Assembly: GCA_030427245.1 (NCBI GenBank)
Contig: JAUHXA010000026.1
Coordinates: 1-64,000, forward strand
From: Bacteroidia bacterium
GTDB taxonomy: Bacteria; Bacteroidota; Bacteroidia; Chitinophagales; UBA2359
DNA length: 64,000 nt
Direction: 5' to 3'
The stretch's first letter is position 1; every line of letters begins with the position of its first letter. Below, one piece after another: positions 10,001 through 18,265 of the stretch. The position numbers and the translations under genes were made by a program. Under the pieces are notes generated by a model that saw only the letters and a list, made by a program, of their open reading frames with translations, was not told the origin of the DNA and did no database searches.

Positions 10001-13000
10001 TATAGTCAAATTCGTCTGTGCCGATAAAATTGTTGTCAGGCGTGTAGGTCAATTGCTGCCCATTTTGCGTGACTGTTCCGTTTGCGGCTTGGGCGAAGGT
10101 TTCAATGTTGAGATTGTCGCCGTCCACATCGTTGTCGTTTTGAAGGATTGCCACATTGACTGCGGTGTTTCGGTCGGTCGTAATCAAATCATCCATTGCA
10201 GTTGGCGCATCGTTTATCGGCAGCACGTCAATTGTGACCGTTGCGGAAGCGATGGAAGCACCGTCTGAAATGGTGTAGGAAAATTGGTCTTCGCCAAAAA
10301 AGTTCAAATCGGGGCTGTACTGCAAGGTTTCGCCTATTTGCTGCAAAGTGCCATTGGAGGGTTGTCCAAATTCTTCAATCTGTAATGCATCGCCATCCAC
10401 ATCCGAGTCGTTGTTCAAGACTTCAATTTGCAAATCGGTGTCCTCGTTGGTCGTTCGGTTGTCGTTGAGGGCAATGGGAAAATCGTTGATGGGCAGCACT
10501 TCAATTTGTACCAAAGTCGCTGCGCTCAATCCGCCATTTCCATCGTTGGCTTGGTACATAAATTCGTCCATGCCATTGAAGTTTTCGTTGGGAACGTACT
10601 GCAATTCTCCATTTTCCTGCAAGGTGAGCGTACCGTTTGAAGTGGGGGTGAAATTGTCGATGGTTAAAAAATTGCCGTCTGCGTCTTGGTCGTTTGCCAA
10701 TACGTCCATCAATAGGCTTTCGTCTTCGTTGGTGGTGAAATTGTCTGCAAAAGCGGTGGGCGGATTGTTAACCGTTTCGGCATTGATTTGGAGCGTGTAG
10801 TCTTCGACTTCGCCCTCGCCTGTGTAGGTGCTGCAAGGTGAGGCATTGGAGTTGGTGCTGAGGCTGATTCTCATTCGAGTTGTGCCTATGACGGCATTGG
10901 AGGGAATGTTGACCGTTCCGATAGCTTGACTGTTGCTGCTGTTGGAGGTACTGAATGCCAATTCATTGAAGGGGTCGAAAACTTGGTCTTGATTGAAGTC
11001 TATCCAAATTTTCCAATAAACGGTTTGTGTTCCGCCATTGCTTTGAGGCGAAAGGGAGACATTGTAGTTTTGGTTTTGTGAAACGCCATAAATCAAATTG
11101 GTGTAATTGCCGTAGCCGTAGTTTTGTCCCGAATTGTTGAGTTGTCCATTGAAGGTTGTGGACGAAATCCAAGTATCCACGCCATTTTCGTAGCCATAAC
11201 AATAAGAATCGTTGCAGCCCAAAGTCGTTGTGAAGTAGCTGTTTGAAAATTCGCTTTCCGACACATCACAAACGGCTTTTATTTGCCATTCGTAGGTCGA
11301 GCAGGGTTGTTGAAGGGTGGCAAGGTAGCTGTTGGAGGTGAGGTCGGAGATGGTTGTCCAAGTGGCTGTGCCTTGTGGTCGGTAGCGGAGGATGTAGCTT
11401 TGGGCATCGGCAGAATTTGCCCAATTGACGGTGTAATAGAGATAGTTGAGGTTGGTGAAAGTGAGACTGTTGGGCAGATTGCAGGCGTTGGGGGTGGTGA
11501 GATTGACGGTGTAATCTTCGACTTCGCCCCAAGTGAAGGTTTCGCAGGGAGTCGGTGCGCCTGAATCGTCGTTGTATTTCATGCTGACTCTCATGCGGGT
11601 TGCGCCTTGTTGGGCGGTGCTTGGGATGGTGATTTCGCCTGAAACGGCTGCGCTTGTGGCGGCTCCTGCATCAAAGACGAGTTCGTTGGCTTCGTCAAAA
11701 TCGCCGTCTCTGTTGTAGTCTATCCACACTCTCCAAAATTCGTTGTAGAGGTCGCCTGCAAATTCGGGTTCGAGTTCGATGGTGTAGGTATCGCCCAAAA
11801 ATAGGTCGGTGCTGATGTCGGTGTAATTGCCGTAGCCTCCGTCTGCACCTGTGCTGTTGTCGATGTCTGCAATGGCAACTCTGCCTATCCATTCGTCGGT
11901 GATGATTGTTCCTGTTGTGCTACAATAGTCGCTGATACTGATGTAGTTTTGTTTGGAAATCGTGTAGGTGCAGCCTTCGGTGTTGGTGACTTGGACTGAC
12001 ACACTGAAGTCGCCGCCTGTGGAATAGGTGACGGTGGGGTTTTGAAGGTTGGAGGTGGCGGGTGTGCCTCCTGTAAAGTTCCACGACCAAGTGAAATCGT
12101 CTGCCGAATTGCCGTCTGTGCCTGTGTAAAGGGCGGTGTATTGTACCGTTACGGGGGCTAATCCTGCGGTGGGTGTGGCGGTAAAATCGTAATTGTCGGC
12201 TTCGCTGCTCTGCAAATTGACGGTGTAATCTTCGACTTCGCCACTGAATCCGACTTGGCAGGGAGTGGGAAATTGGGTGCCGCTCATGCTGACTCTTAGG
12301 CGGGTTTCGAGGTTGTTGATGCAGTCGGGCAAGTCGAGCGTTCCCGATACTGTTCCTGTGACTGCGGCATTGCTTTGGAAGACCATTTCGCCTGTGTCGT
12401 CCAAGTCTTCGTCGCCATTGAAGTCTATCCATACTCGCCAATATTTGGGATTGTTGTTGTTGGGTGTCAAGGAGATGGAGTTGTTTTGTCCTTCGGTGAC
12501 GGTGAAGGTGACGTTTTTGTAGTCGCCATATCCGCCATCGCTGCCCGAATTGTTGGAGGTGGCATTGACGGTGACGTTGGTGATGTGGTTGGCGGTGCTG
12601 TTGCCTGTGGATTCGCAATAGGGGTCGTCGCAATAGCGTCCGTCTAAGGCGACGATGCCTGTGTTGTTGGGGTCAAGCCAAGTTTTCAATTGATTGTTGG
12701 CGGAACCTCCTGCATCCCATGAGTGGGAAAATTTGCCGTAGAAGTCGGGTGCGCCATTGTCGTTGGTGCCGGCGCAAGCGGCTGAACCTCCAAAGAGTTG
12801 TCCGACAATGTGTTTGGAGGGGTTGAAAATGGGAGAACCCGATGAACCGCCTTCGGTCACGCCTACATCCCAATCGTCGACTCGCCATTCGTTGCCGCTG
12901 GTGGTGACGGGTTGGTTTTCGATGCAGATTTTTTTGATGTCGCCTGCGGGGTGGTGAATGCCTGTGACGGAGGGGGCGGCGGTGGGTGTGTTGGTCCAAC

Positions 13001-13958
13001 CTGCGTAATAGACGTTGTATTCGGGGGGTGGCTCGGAGTTGAGTTCCAAAAGCGCAAAGTCGGAGGCGGCGAGGTTGGCTTTGAGGCTGGCTCCTGTGAC
13101 GCTTTGGTTGGTAGGTCCGTTGATGTTGCTGCAATTGGGGCTTTCGTAGTTGAACTGAAAGATGAATTGGTTCATTTGGGCGGCACTGAATCCGCTTGTG
13201 CAGTGGTTGGCGGTCAAGAAATAGGGGGTGCAGTCTTGGGTTTGGTTGTTGACCAATGCGCCTGAACACAAGGAGTTTATCATGATGATTCGGGCGACGG
13301 CTTTCTTTTGGTCTTGCCAATCGTCGCCTTCGGGGCAGTTGATGTTGACATTGCATGCGCCTGAATCGTTGAAGCCTTTCTCTAAGTTATTTTCCTCCTC
13401 TATTTCTGCTTCAATGGAGCGAATGAAACGGTAGCCGTGGACGATTCGGGATATTTGGATAATGCCTTGTCCTTTGACGGCTGCGGGTTCGTAGTATTCT
13501 AATATGGTGCGCTGGTCTTCGATGACATTGGTAGCGAAGGTGCGAGAGGGATGGTTGTTGTAGGCGGTGAATGCACCTAAGATTTTGGTTCGGCTGGGGT
13601 TGTAGAGGTGGAGGGTTGCGCCTTTGGGGAGGTGGAAGTCGCTGTAGGTTAGGTTGATAGAACGGGCTTCGGGGCAGTGGATTTGTAGTCTCCATATTCT
13701 ATCGCCATTGGGCAAGGTTGTCCATTTGCCGCTGTTTTGTAGGTTGTGGGCGACTTTGAAGATTTTGCCGAATCTTGGGGGGAGGTGGTTTTGGGCGGCT
13801 ATTTCGTCTTCGAGGGTTAGGGTTTTTAGGTTTATGGGTGGGGTTTTTATGGTGGGGATTTTTTGTGGGGATTTTGAGAAATGGGGGGGGGAGGAGGTGG
13901 AGATTTGGGCGTTTATATTTAGGGTTAATGTTAATAGGAGTAGGAGGTATTTTTTCAT
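7059..13958 (-). CDS. Secreted trypsin-like (lysyl-endopeptidase type) protease with GEVED, PKD, Fn3, cadherin-like repeats and T9SS domain
   Basis: 2299 residues. A signal peptide (1-17) is followed by a propeptide-like region and an S1-type serine protease domain at about 215-440. The apparent triad is His252 (TANHC), Asp300 (SDFALLELN) and Ser373 (GGSSGSPIF), as in lysyl-endopeptidase-like enzymes. Three GEVED domains follow (about 505-582, 741-820, 980-1058), each with a W(R/K)(V/I)WIDxN stretch. A PKD-like domain lies at about 590-676 and an Fn3 domain at about 826-912. Eleven tandem cadherin-like (tandem-95 type) repeats of about 94 residues, with NED and NDSDxDGD calcium-site motifs, span about 1064-2105. 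Another Fn3-like domain and a T9SS sorting domain (NLPNPFAS...) end it. It is predicted to be an extracellular or surface-bound protease held on a Ca2+-stiffened stalk. ATG at 13958 precedes a good signal peptide. Confidence 0.9.
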   Translation of the reverse strand: MKKYLLLLLTLTLNINAQISTSSPPHFSKSPQKIPTIKTPPINLKTLTLEDEIAAQNHLPPRFGKIFKVAHNLQNSGKWTTLPNGDRIWRLQIHCPEARSINLTYSDFHLPKGATLHLYNPSRTKILGAFTAYNNHPSRTFATNVIEDQRTILEYYEPAAVKGQGIIQISRIVHGYRFIRSIEAEIEEENNLEKGFNDSGACNVNINCPEGDDWQDQKKAVARIIMINSLCSGALVNNQTQDCTPYFLTANHCTSGFSAAQMNQFIFQFNYESPNCSNINGPTNQSVTGASLKANLAASDFALLELNSEPPPEYNVYYAGWTNTPTAAPSVTGIHHPAGDIKKICIENQPVTTSGNEWRVDDWDVGVTEGGSSGSPIFNPSKHIVGQLFGGSAACAGTNDNGAPDFYGKFSHSWDAGGSANNQLKTWLDPNNTGIVALDGRYCDDPYCESTGNSTANHITNVTVNATSNNSGSDGGYGDYKNVTFTVTEGQNNSISLTPNNNNPKYWRVWIDFNGDEDLDDTGEMVFQSNAAVTGTVSGTLDLPDCINNLETRLRVSMSGTQFPTPCQVGFSGEVEDYTVNLQSSEADNYDFTATPTAGLAPVTVQYTALYTGTDGNSADDFTWSWNFTGGTPATSNLQNPTVTYSTGGDFSVSVQVTNTEGCTYTISKQNYISISDYCSTTGTIITDEWIGRVAIADIDNSTGADGGYGNYTDISTDLFLGDTYTIELEPEFAGDLYNEFWRVWIDYNRDGDFDEANELVFDAGAATSAAVSGEITIPSTAQQGATRMRVSMKYNDDSGAPTPCETFTWGEVEDYTVNLTTPNACNLPNSLTFTNLNYLYYTVNWANSADAQSYILRYRPQGTATWTTISDLTSNSYLATLQQPCSTYEWQIKAVCDVSESEFSNSYFTTTLGCNDSYCYGYENGVDTWISSTTFNGQLNNSGQNYGYGNYTNLIYGVSQNQNYNVSLSPQSNGGTQTVYWKIWIDFNQDQVFDPFNELAFSTSNSSNSQAIGTVNIPSNAVIGTTRMRISLSTNSNASPCSTYTGEGEVEDYTLQINAETVNNPPTAFADNFTTNEDESLLMDVLANDQDADGNFLTIDNFTPTSNGTLTLQENGELQYVPNENFNGMDEFMYQANDGNGGLSAATLVQIEVLPINDFPIALNDNRTTNEDTDLQIEVLNNDSDVDGDALQIEEFGQPSNGTLQQIGETLQYSPDLNFFGEDQFSYTISDGASIASATVTIDVLPINDAPTAMDDLITTDRNTAVNVAILQNDNDVDGDNLNIETFAQAANGTVTQNGQQLTYTPDNNFIGTDEFDYTIADGNGETATATVRINVIDVNSAPQALADEIETDEDTPIGFNVLANDSDPDNDALSINTFTQPENGTIEQVGEDFFYTPDADFFGNDLFTYQLVDETGTVSNFAEVDIRVWSVNDVPIAVDDSKTVIEDKQGIVSVLNNDIDVDDSFIAIESFSQGANGSVEIIGTSVLRYTPTADFNGMDSYTYRIRDAKNAISNEATVFITVLPTNDLPTIANDQITTNEDTPVAFDVRSNDIDLDGDVLEIVEYSETSNGTLTQESDGSFTYSPATNFNGSDQFTYRITDGSGEVSDLATVNIEVLPINDVPNIENDIVETDEDVPVTIRVLENDSDLDGDVLKLASFTPSSNGTLTETANDNELLYTPNENFNGQDEFFYTASDDKGGENTAKVTIIVFAVNDLPLAIDDMISTPENTPVGIEVLNNDSDVDGDGLSIITFKQADNGTVTQEGNELIYSPNENFNGNDQFTYTVSDNNGGTANATVFVTVTGVNQAPSAIADSFSTLEDTSADLDVLQNDSDPDNDNLTIANFTNPSNGTLELLANNQLKYTPDENYFGTDSFSYQNSDDNGSESEMVEVSIEVLSVNDAPLAVADEFVTDEDVAINLDLLQNDSDIEGDDLSLNSSHFTQPENGTLQLLPDNQLQYTPNENYFGTDSFMYRASDSNGGESEMVEVVIEVLSVNDAPIAANDLVVLNEDTSISIAVLENDSDVETSINHLQIEAFTQTSNGTLEQVGNELLYTPSEHYFGADEFTYQIRDESGEVSETATVNIQVQAVPDPPTVPVLLTPEHESEVSMEIAPLTFTWQASSDPDNEVLEYTLILLKDSDGSEIVSTTTTDTFYELDINLLQPETLYKWIVTTSDGLFTAASTNFNFSTSEIVDIEVIDRESGTILGQNLPNPFASRTVIPFYLASANQVSLEVFDLTGKRVAVLVDGEELKEGWHEVEFEVDNLASGVYWYQLRTEGSLPRNLRVVLGRRMVIAW
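13834..13900 (+). other. G-run cluster at 5' end of the protease gene
   Basis: The plus strand (template strand of the protease gene) carries successive runs of four or more G (GGGTGGGG, GGTGGGG, GTGGGG, then a run of nine G) spaced by about ten bases. Intrastrand G-quadruplex formation is possible but unproven. The stretch encodes the region just after the signal peptide (Pro/Ser/Thr-rich). Confidence 0.4.
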
Positions 13959-14183
13959 TTTTTTTGGATGGAATTGTTTAGTAATGGTGTTTTGTTTTTT
14001 GGGGCAAGGTTAGGGAATTTTTTGGGGAAATGTGGAAAGGGAGGGGACAAATTAGACTTCTTCAATATTGCTTTCATCAAACTTCCATTTATGCAAATAA
14101 AAAAAACTCAATGAGACAAAGTTTTATTACTTTTACAGTTCTATATTTTTATCGTTTTAAATCAAAATTTTGCATTTATTCTA

Positions 14184-16505
14184 TTGGACAGAAAAGAAGA
14201 CATACAAGAAGAACTAAGAATTGTCTTAGAAACTGAACCTGTTAATACAGACAAAGTGATTGCTTTGTCAAATAAATTAGCTCGGTTAGAACCCAATAAG
14301 ATTCGATTTTCTGTAGATGCTGGTGTAATCGACCGATTGGGGCAAGAGTTAGTAGCTAGACAGGAGACAGCAGTCTCTGAACTTGTGAAAAATGCTTATG
14401 ATGCTGATGCAACAGAGGTAGATTTAATATTCTATGATTCTAATGATGTTGGTGGAAAATTAGAAATCTTAGATAATGGAGTTGGGATGGATAGAAAACA
14501 GTTAGTAGAGGGTTTCATGAGAATATCCTCAACTGATAAAGTTAAAAACCCCATATCAGAAAGATATAAAAGAAAACGGGCAGGGCAAAAGGGTATTGGT
14601 AGGTTTGCAGTTCAGAGATTAGGCGAAAAATTAACAATCATTACTCAAACTAAAGAATCTCAAAAAGCTCTAAAATTAACAATTGATTGGAATGATTATA
14701 AAGGAGATATTAATTTAAACTCAATAACAAATAAACTTGAGGAAATAGAAAAGAAAAAAGAAGAAGGCACAATTTTAATTATTGAACAGCTAAGAGATAG
14801 ATGGACAAGAGCTGCAATCAGAAGAATTTATAGATATGTTTCTGACATACTGCAACCTTTTTCGTTAGTAAAAGGAAAAAGATTAAAACCTAATAATAAA
14901 AAGATTAAAATACATAGTGATATAGGATTTCAAGTTAAATTTTTTAAGCAAGATGGCAAGAAAAAAGAGGTTATTGCAGATAGTCAATCTATGATTTATG
15001 ATTATGCACTTGCTTCTATTAGTGGTTATATTGATGAAAAAGGACAAGGAATTTATTCCATCGAAAGCAAAGAATTGAAAATTGATGAAATTGATGAAAT
15101 AGGAAATGACCCTGAGGACAAAACTAAACCTTTTGACAAGCTTAGTAACATTCAGTTTATTGCTTATTATTTTTTGTATGGTAGCGGATATATTCCCAAA
15201 ATGCAGGAGAATATTATTAAAAAAATAGTGAACGGTATTCGACTATACCGAAATGGTTTTAGAGTATTACCTTACGGTGAAGTAGGTGATGATTGGTTAA
15301 AATTAGATGAGTCTGTAAGAAAAAGGTCAATTCTCCCTACACATACTAATTTAAACTTTTTTGGCTTTGTTGAAATAACAGATAATAATAACACCTTTAA
15401 TGAAACATCTAGTAGAGAGGGCTTAGTTCAGAATGAAGCCTTTATTCAGTTGCAGAATTTTATGTATAGAACATTATTGACTGGTCTTATTAAGATTGCA
15501 GAAGCTAGAAATGTAAAAGCTATCCCAAGCCAAAAGAAAGATAATAAGGGAAATTGGGATTATGAAAATATTGAAATACGTATCAAGGATATTGCTTTTA
15601 CCCTTGATAAGTTAGATGAAGTATTGGCAAAAGAAGAAGGAAGTATCCAAACAAAAAAAAGACGGAAAACCTTAAAAAAAATAAAAAAACAAGTAAAAGA
15701 ATTAGAAAAGACCCAAAAAATAGAGCAACAAAAGTATCTCAAAGAAAAATCTATGCTACGTGTTTTAAGCAGTGTTGGCTTAACTATAGCTCAGTTTATC
15801 CATGAAATTAGATACTATATGGATAATATCAATCATGATATTCGAGACTTAGTGAACGACTTGCAAGGGCAAAAAGTTTTACTTGAAATTGCTTTGACTT
15901 TACAGAAAAATTTTAGTTCTTTTAATACTTATACTGCCTATTTTGATGATGTAATTTCTCAAAATGTTATAAGAGAATTAATACCAATTGAACTTAGAAC
16001 GGTTGTTAGACCTTTTATAAAATCCATAAAAAAAGATGCAAAAAGAGCAGGTATAATAATAAAAGAACCTAAATTTAATGGTTTCTTTCTTTATTCGAAA
16101 CCAATGCATCCTTCTGAGTGGTCTTCTATTCTTTTTAACTTTTATACAAATTCCAAAAAAGCTATTAAAAAAGCCAAAAATAAAGGAGAAATCTTCATAG
16201 AATGCGGAGTCGAGGAGAATAAGGTTTATATTGAATTTTCTGACAATGGTATAGGGATTCCAAAGGAAATAGAAGAAAAAATATTTGATGAATTTTTTAC
16301 TACAACTTCTGCAAGTAATTTTGATAAAGGTATTAGCAATGAAGGTATAACAGGAACTGGTTTAGGACTAAAAATAGTCAAAGATATAGTTTCAAGTTAT
16401 CGAGGTGCAGTAAAAGTAGTGTCCCCTAAAGGAAATTTTAATACTTGTATTAGAGTAGAAATTCCAAAAGCAACAGAAAAAGATTTAGATACTTATGATT
16501 TATAA
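14184..16505 (+). CDS. Double-GHKL ATPase: MORC/Hsp90-like N-terminal ATPase fused to histidine-kinase-like C-terminus
   Basis: 773 residues from a TTG start; the upstream frame has no ATG back to a stop at 14112. The N-terminal module (about 40-240) has GHKL motifs Glu66/Asn70 in SELVKNAYDADA, DNGVGM (97-102), ISSTDK and AGQKGIGRFA (133-142), as in MORC/MutL/Hsp90-type ATPases. A family-typical SREGLVQNEAF lies at about 410-420. A coiled-coil Lys/Glu-rich segment (about 485-525) leads to an H-box FIHEIR with His540. A second GHKL module follows: N-box Asn652/Asn656, DNGIGIP (687-693), IFDEFFTTT and GTGLGLKIV (724-732). It is cytoplasmic with no membrane segments. It overlaps the next gene by 11 bp and heads a four-gene, A+T-rich cassette. 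Inference: a sensor/switch ATPase of a restriction-like defence system, perhaps signalling to the receiver protein next door. Confidence 0.85.
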   Translation: MDRKEDIQEELRIVLETEPVNTDKVIALSNKLARLEPNKIRFSVDAGVIDRLGQELVARQETAVSELVKNAYDADATEVDLIFYDSNDVGGKLEILDNGVGMDRKQLVEGFMRISSTDKVKNPISERYKRKRAGQKGIGRFAVQRLGEKLTIITQTKESQKALKLTIDWNDYKGDINLNSITNKLEEIEKKKEEGTILIIEQLRDRWTRAAIRRIYRYVSDILQPFSLVKGKRLKPNNKKIKIHSDIGFQVKFFKQDGKKKEVIADSQSMIYDYALASISGYIDEKGQGIYSIESKELKIDEIDEIGNDPEDKTKPFDKLSNIQFIAYYFLYGSGYIPKMQENIIKKIVNGIRLYRNGFRVLPYGEVGDDWLKLDESVRKRSILPTHTNLNFFGFVEITDNNNTFNETSSREGLVQNEAFIQLQNFMYRTLLTGLIKIAEARNVKAIPSQKKDNKGNWDYENIEIRIKDIAFTLDKLDEVLAKEEGSIQTKKRRKTLKKIKKQVKELEKTQKIEQQKYLKEKSMLRVLSSVGLTIAQFIHEIRYYMDNINHDIRDLVNDLQGQKVLLEIALTLQKNFSSFNTYTAYFDDVISQNVIRELIPIELRTVVRPFIKSIKKDAKRAGIIIKEPKFNGFFLYSKPMHPSEWSSILFNFYTNSKKAIKKAKNKGEIFIECGVEENKVYIEFSDNGIGIPKEIEEKIFDEFFTTTSASNFDKGISNEGITGTGLGLKIVKDIVSSYRGAVKVVSPKGNFNTCIRVEIPKATEKDLDTYDL

Positions 16506-17565
16506 AATACTTTATATTGAAGACCTTGAACCTGATACAATCATCAGGAAATTCAACAGCGACTTACTTTCTGTTGAGCACTTCAATCCTGAAACTTTAG
16601 AAGGAGTTTTAAATGAAATTACAGAAGATATTGATGCTCTTGTCCTTGATTTTAAGCTAACAGAAAACGAACATAAACAAGTTAAATTTAATGCTCCTAC
16701 TATTGCCCAAACGATAAGAACTCGTAATGCACTAATGCATAAAGATATTCCTATTGTGTTACTTTCAGAAGAAGGTAAAATAACAGACTATTATGAAGAT
16801 TACACTAGTAGTAACTTATTTGATTTTTCAGTTTCTAAAGGTAAGTTTAGAGACAATGGTGATAAATATTCAGAAATGATTCATTCATTCATCAAGGCAT
16901 ACAAAAAAGTAAAAGAATTAGAATATAAGTATTATTTGATTCTCGGATTAACTGAAGATGATTACAATAGTTTAGATTACAGAATTAGAGACTATCTTAA
17001 TCATGGAAATGTGAAAGAAGATGTTTATGCGATTGTCAGATTTATAAATCATGAGTTAATACAAACTACTGGCGTATTAATTAACGAAAATATTTTGTCA
17101 GCAAGATTAGGTATAAAGAAATCTTCAGCAGATTGGGAAAATTTGAAGAATCAGATAGTTTCATGTGCTTATAATGGCATCTTATCTGATATATTTCCTA
17201 CATGGTGGATGGATAAAATTGAGGCTTGGTGGAAGGAAAACAGTAGTTTGAAAATAAGACGATTAACTGCTGATGAAAGGGTAAATGAAATTAAAAGAAT
17301 TACTGGGTTTGAAGGTTTGGAGGTAAATGAACTATCCCCATACGCTAAAAGTAAAAAATTTTGGACTTCGTGTATTGATACAGAAGTTCCTATTGATTAT
17401 ATCGATGGTTTAGAACTATCTCAAAAACAACTTTTCCCATGGCAAGAAAGTAATTATATATCAATTCATGCTGGATTAGATTCAAGTCCGTCTAGAGTAT
17501 ATGTTAAACCTACTGGGCTTAAGAAATTAAGAATAATAAACTCTCAAATAGAACAAAATGGATAA
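16495..17565 (+). CDS. Response-regulator receiver protein with uncharacterised C-terminal domain
   Basis: 356 residues. Residues 1-130 form a receiver fold: acidic pair Glu9-Asp10 (YIEDLEPD), likely phospho-acceptor Asp52 (VLDFKL), conserved-position Ser91 (VLLSEE) and Lys115 (SVSKGK). All residues needed for phosphorylation appear present. Residues 140-356 are rich in Trp and charged residues (FPTWWMDKIEAWW, SKKFWTSC) and match no output domain I recognise; no helix-turn-helix is evident. Its start codon lies inside the kinase-like gene (11-bp overlap) and its end overlaps the next gene by 8 bp, so translation is probably coupled. The likely partner is His540 of the preceding protein. The effector function of the C-terminus is unknown. 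Confidence 0.8.
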   Translation: MIYKILYIEDLEPDTIIRKFNSDLLSVEHFNPETLEGVLNEITEDIDALVLDFKLTENEHKQVKFNAPTIAQTIRTRNALMHKDIPIVLLSEEGKITDYYEDYTSSNLFDFSVSKGKFRDNGDKYSEMIHSFIKAYKKVKELEYKYYLILGLTEDDYNSLDYRIRDYLNHGNVKEDVYAIVRFINHELIQTTGVLINENILSARLGIKKSSADWENLKNQIVSCAYNGILSDIFPTWWMDKIEAWWKENSSLKIRRLTADERVNEIKRITGFEGLEVNELSPYAKSKKFWTSCIDTEVPIDYIDGLELSQKQLFPWQESNYISIHAGLDSSPSRVYVKPTGLKKLRIINSQIEQNG

Positions 17566-18259
17566 TTGGAATATTACTCAAATAGCAGACGATTTATCGA
17601 CATTATTAAAGCTTACTGAAAAATATGAAGTACCTATTATTTCTGATAAATTAGAAAGTTTAAATGCTACACTTCCCTACTCAAATGAACCTAAACTCAA
17701 TATTGAATTAATAGAATTTCATATTGACAAAAGCATTTCTGGAACTAATCCATTTGGAATCAACTATATAACTGTCTTTTTAGAAAACACATGTGAGTTC
17801 CTCCCTGAAAATATTATTAATAACCGAGATGTTATAATAGGATATTCTTTTCAAATAGATATTGAAGCTTTTATTGATGACAATGGTCCTTACCTTAGCT
17901 GTTGGCATTTAGATAAAAATATAGAATCTGAACCTCCAAAATTTACTCATCCTTATTATCATTTTCAATTTGGAGGAAATACTATAGAAGAACAAGATGC
18001 AGGAAAATTAGTAATTTTGGGTTCCCCAAGATTACCACATCCTCCTATGGATTTATTTCTTGGATTCCATTTTATTATCAATAATTTTTTTAGTTCAAAA
18101 GATTATGATTTTGTAAATAAATTATTGAATAATGAAGATTATCAGGATATTATAAAAAGGGCCCAAAATAGAATGTGGCAGCCTTATTTCAAGGCATTTG
18201 GAACGACTACAAATTTGGACTATACACTTGCCAATGTATTTCCTTTGTATATGCAATAA
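17558..18259 (+). CDS. Unknown protein of the GHKL/receiver/methyltransferase cassette
   Basis: 233 residues, no signal peptide or clear membrane span. I do not recognise the family. Notable motifs are HPYYHFQFGG (about 127-136) and SPRLPHPPMDLFLGFHF (about 152-168), with clustered His, Pro and aromatic residues that look functional (metal or nucleotide binding, or a structural core). The N-terminal half looks like beta-rich sandwich sequence. It starts within the last codons of the receiver gene (ATGGATAA overlap) and is followed 6 bp later by the methyltransferase, so it is an integral part of the operon. It could be the effector, an adaptor or an unrecognised nuclease; no canonical PD-(D/E)xK or HNH motif is visible. 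Confidence 0.7.
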   Translation: MDNWNITQIADDLSTLLKLTEKYEVPIISDKLESLNATLPYSNEPKLNIELIEFHIDKSISGTNPFGINYITVFLENTCEFLPENIINNRDVIIGYSFQIDIEAFIDDNGPYLSCWHLDKNIESEPPKFTHPYYHFQFGGNTIEEQDAGKLVILGSPRLPHPPMDLFLGFHFIINNFFSSKDYDFVNKLLNNEDYQDIIKRAQNRMWQPYFKAFGTTTNLDYTLANVFPLYMQ

Positions 18260-18265
18260 ATATTG

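Noticed and set aside
7501..10800. Many plus-strand frames of 60-240 residues opposite the protease gene
   Set aside because: They mirror the periodicity of the eleven cadherin-like repeats on the minus strand and have biased, low-information compositions.
14111..14183. Consensus promoter for the four-gene cassette
   Set aside because: The stretch is very A+T-rich but no TAnnTTTG box with a properly spaced TTTG could be found, consistent with a foreign promoter or one further upstream.
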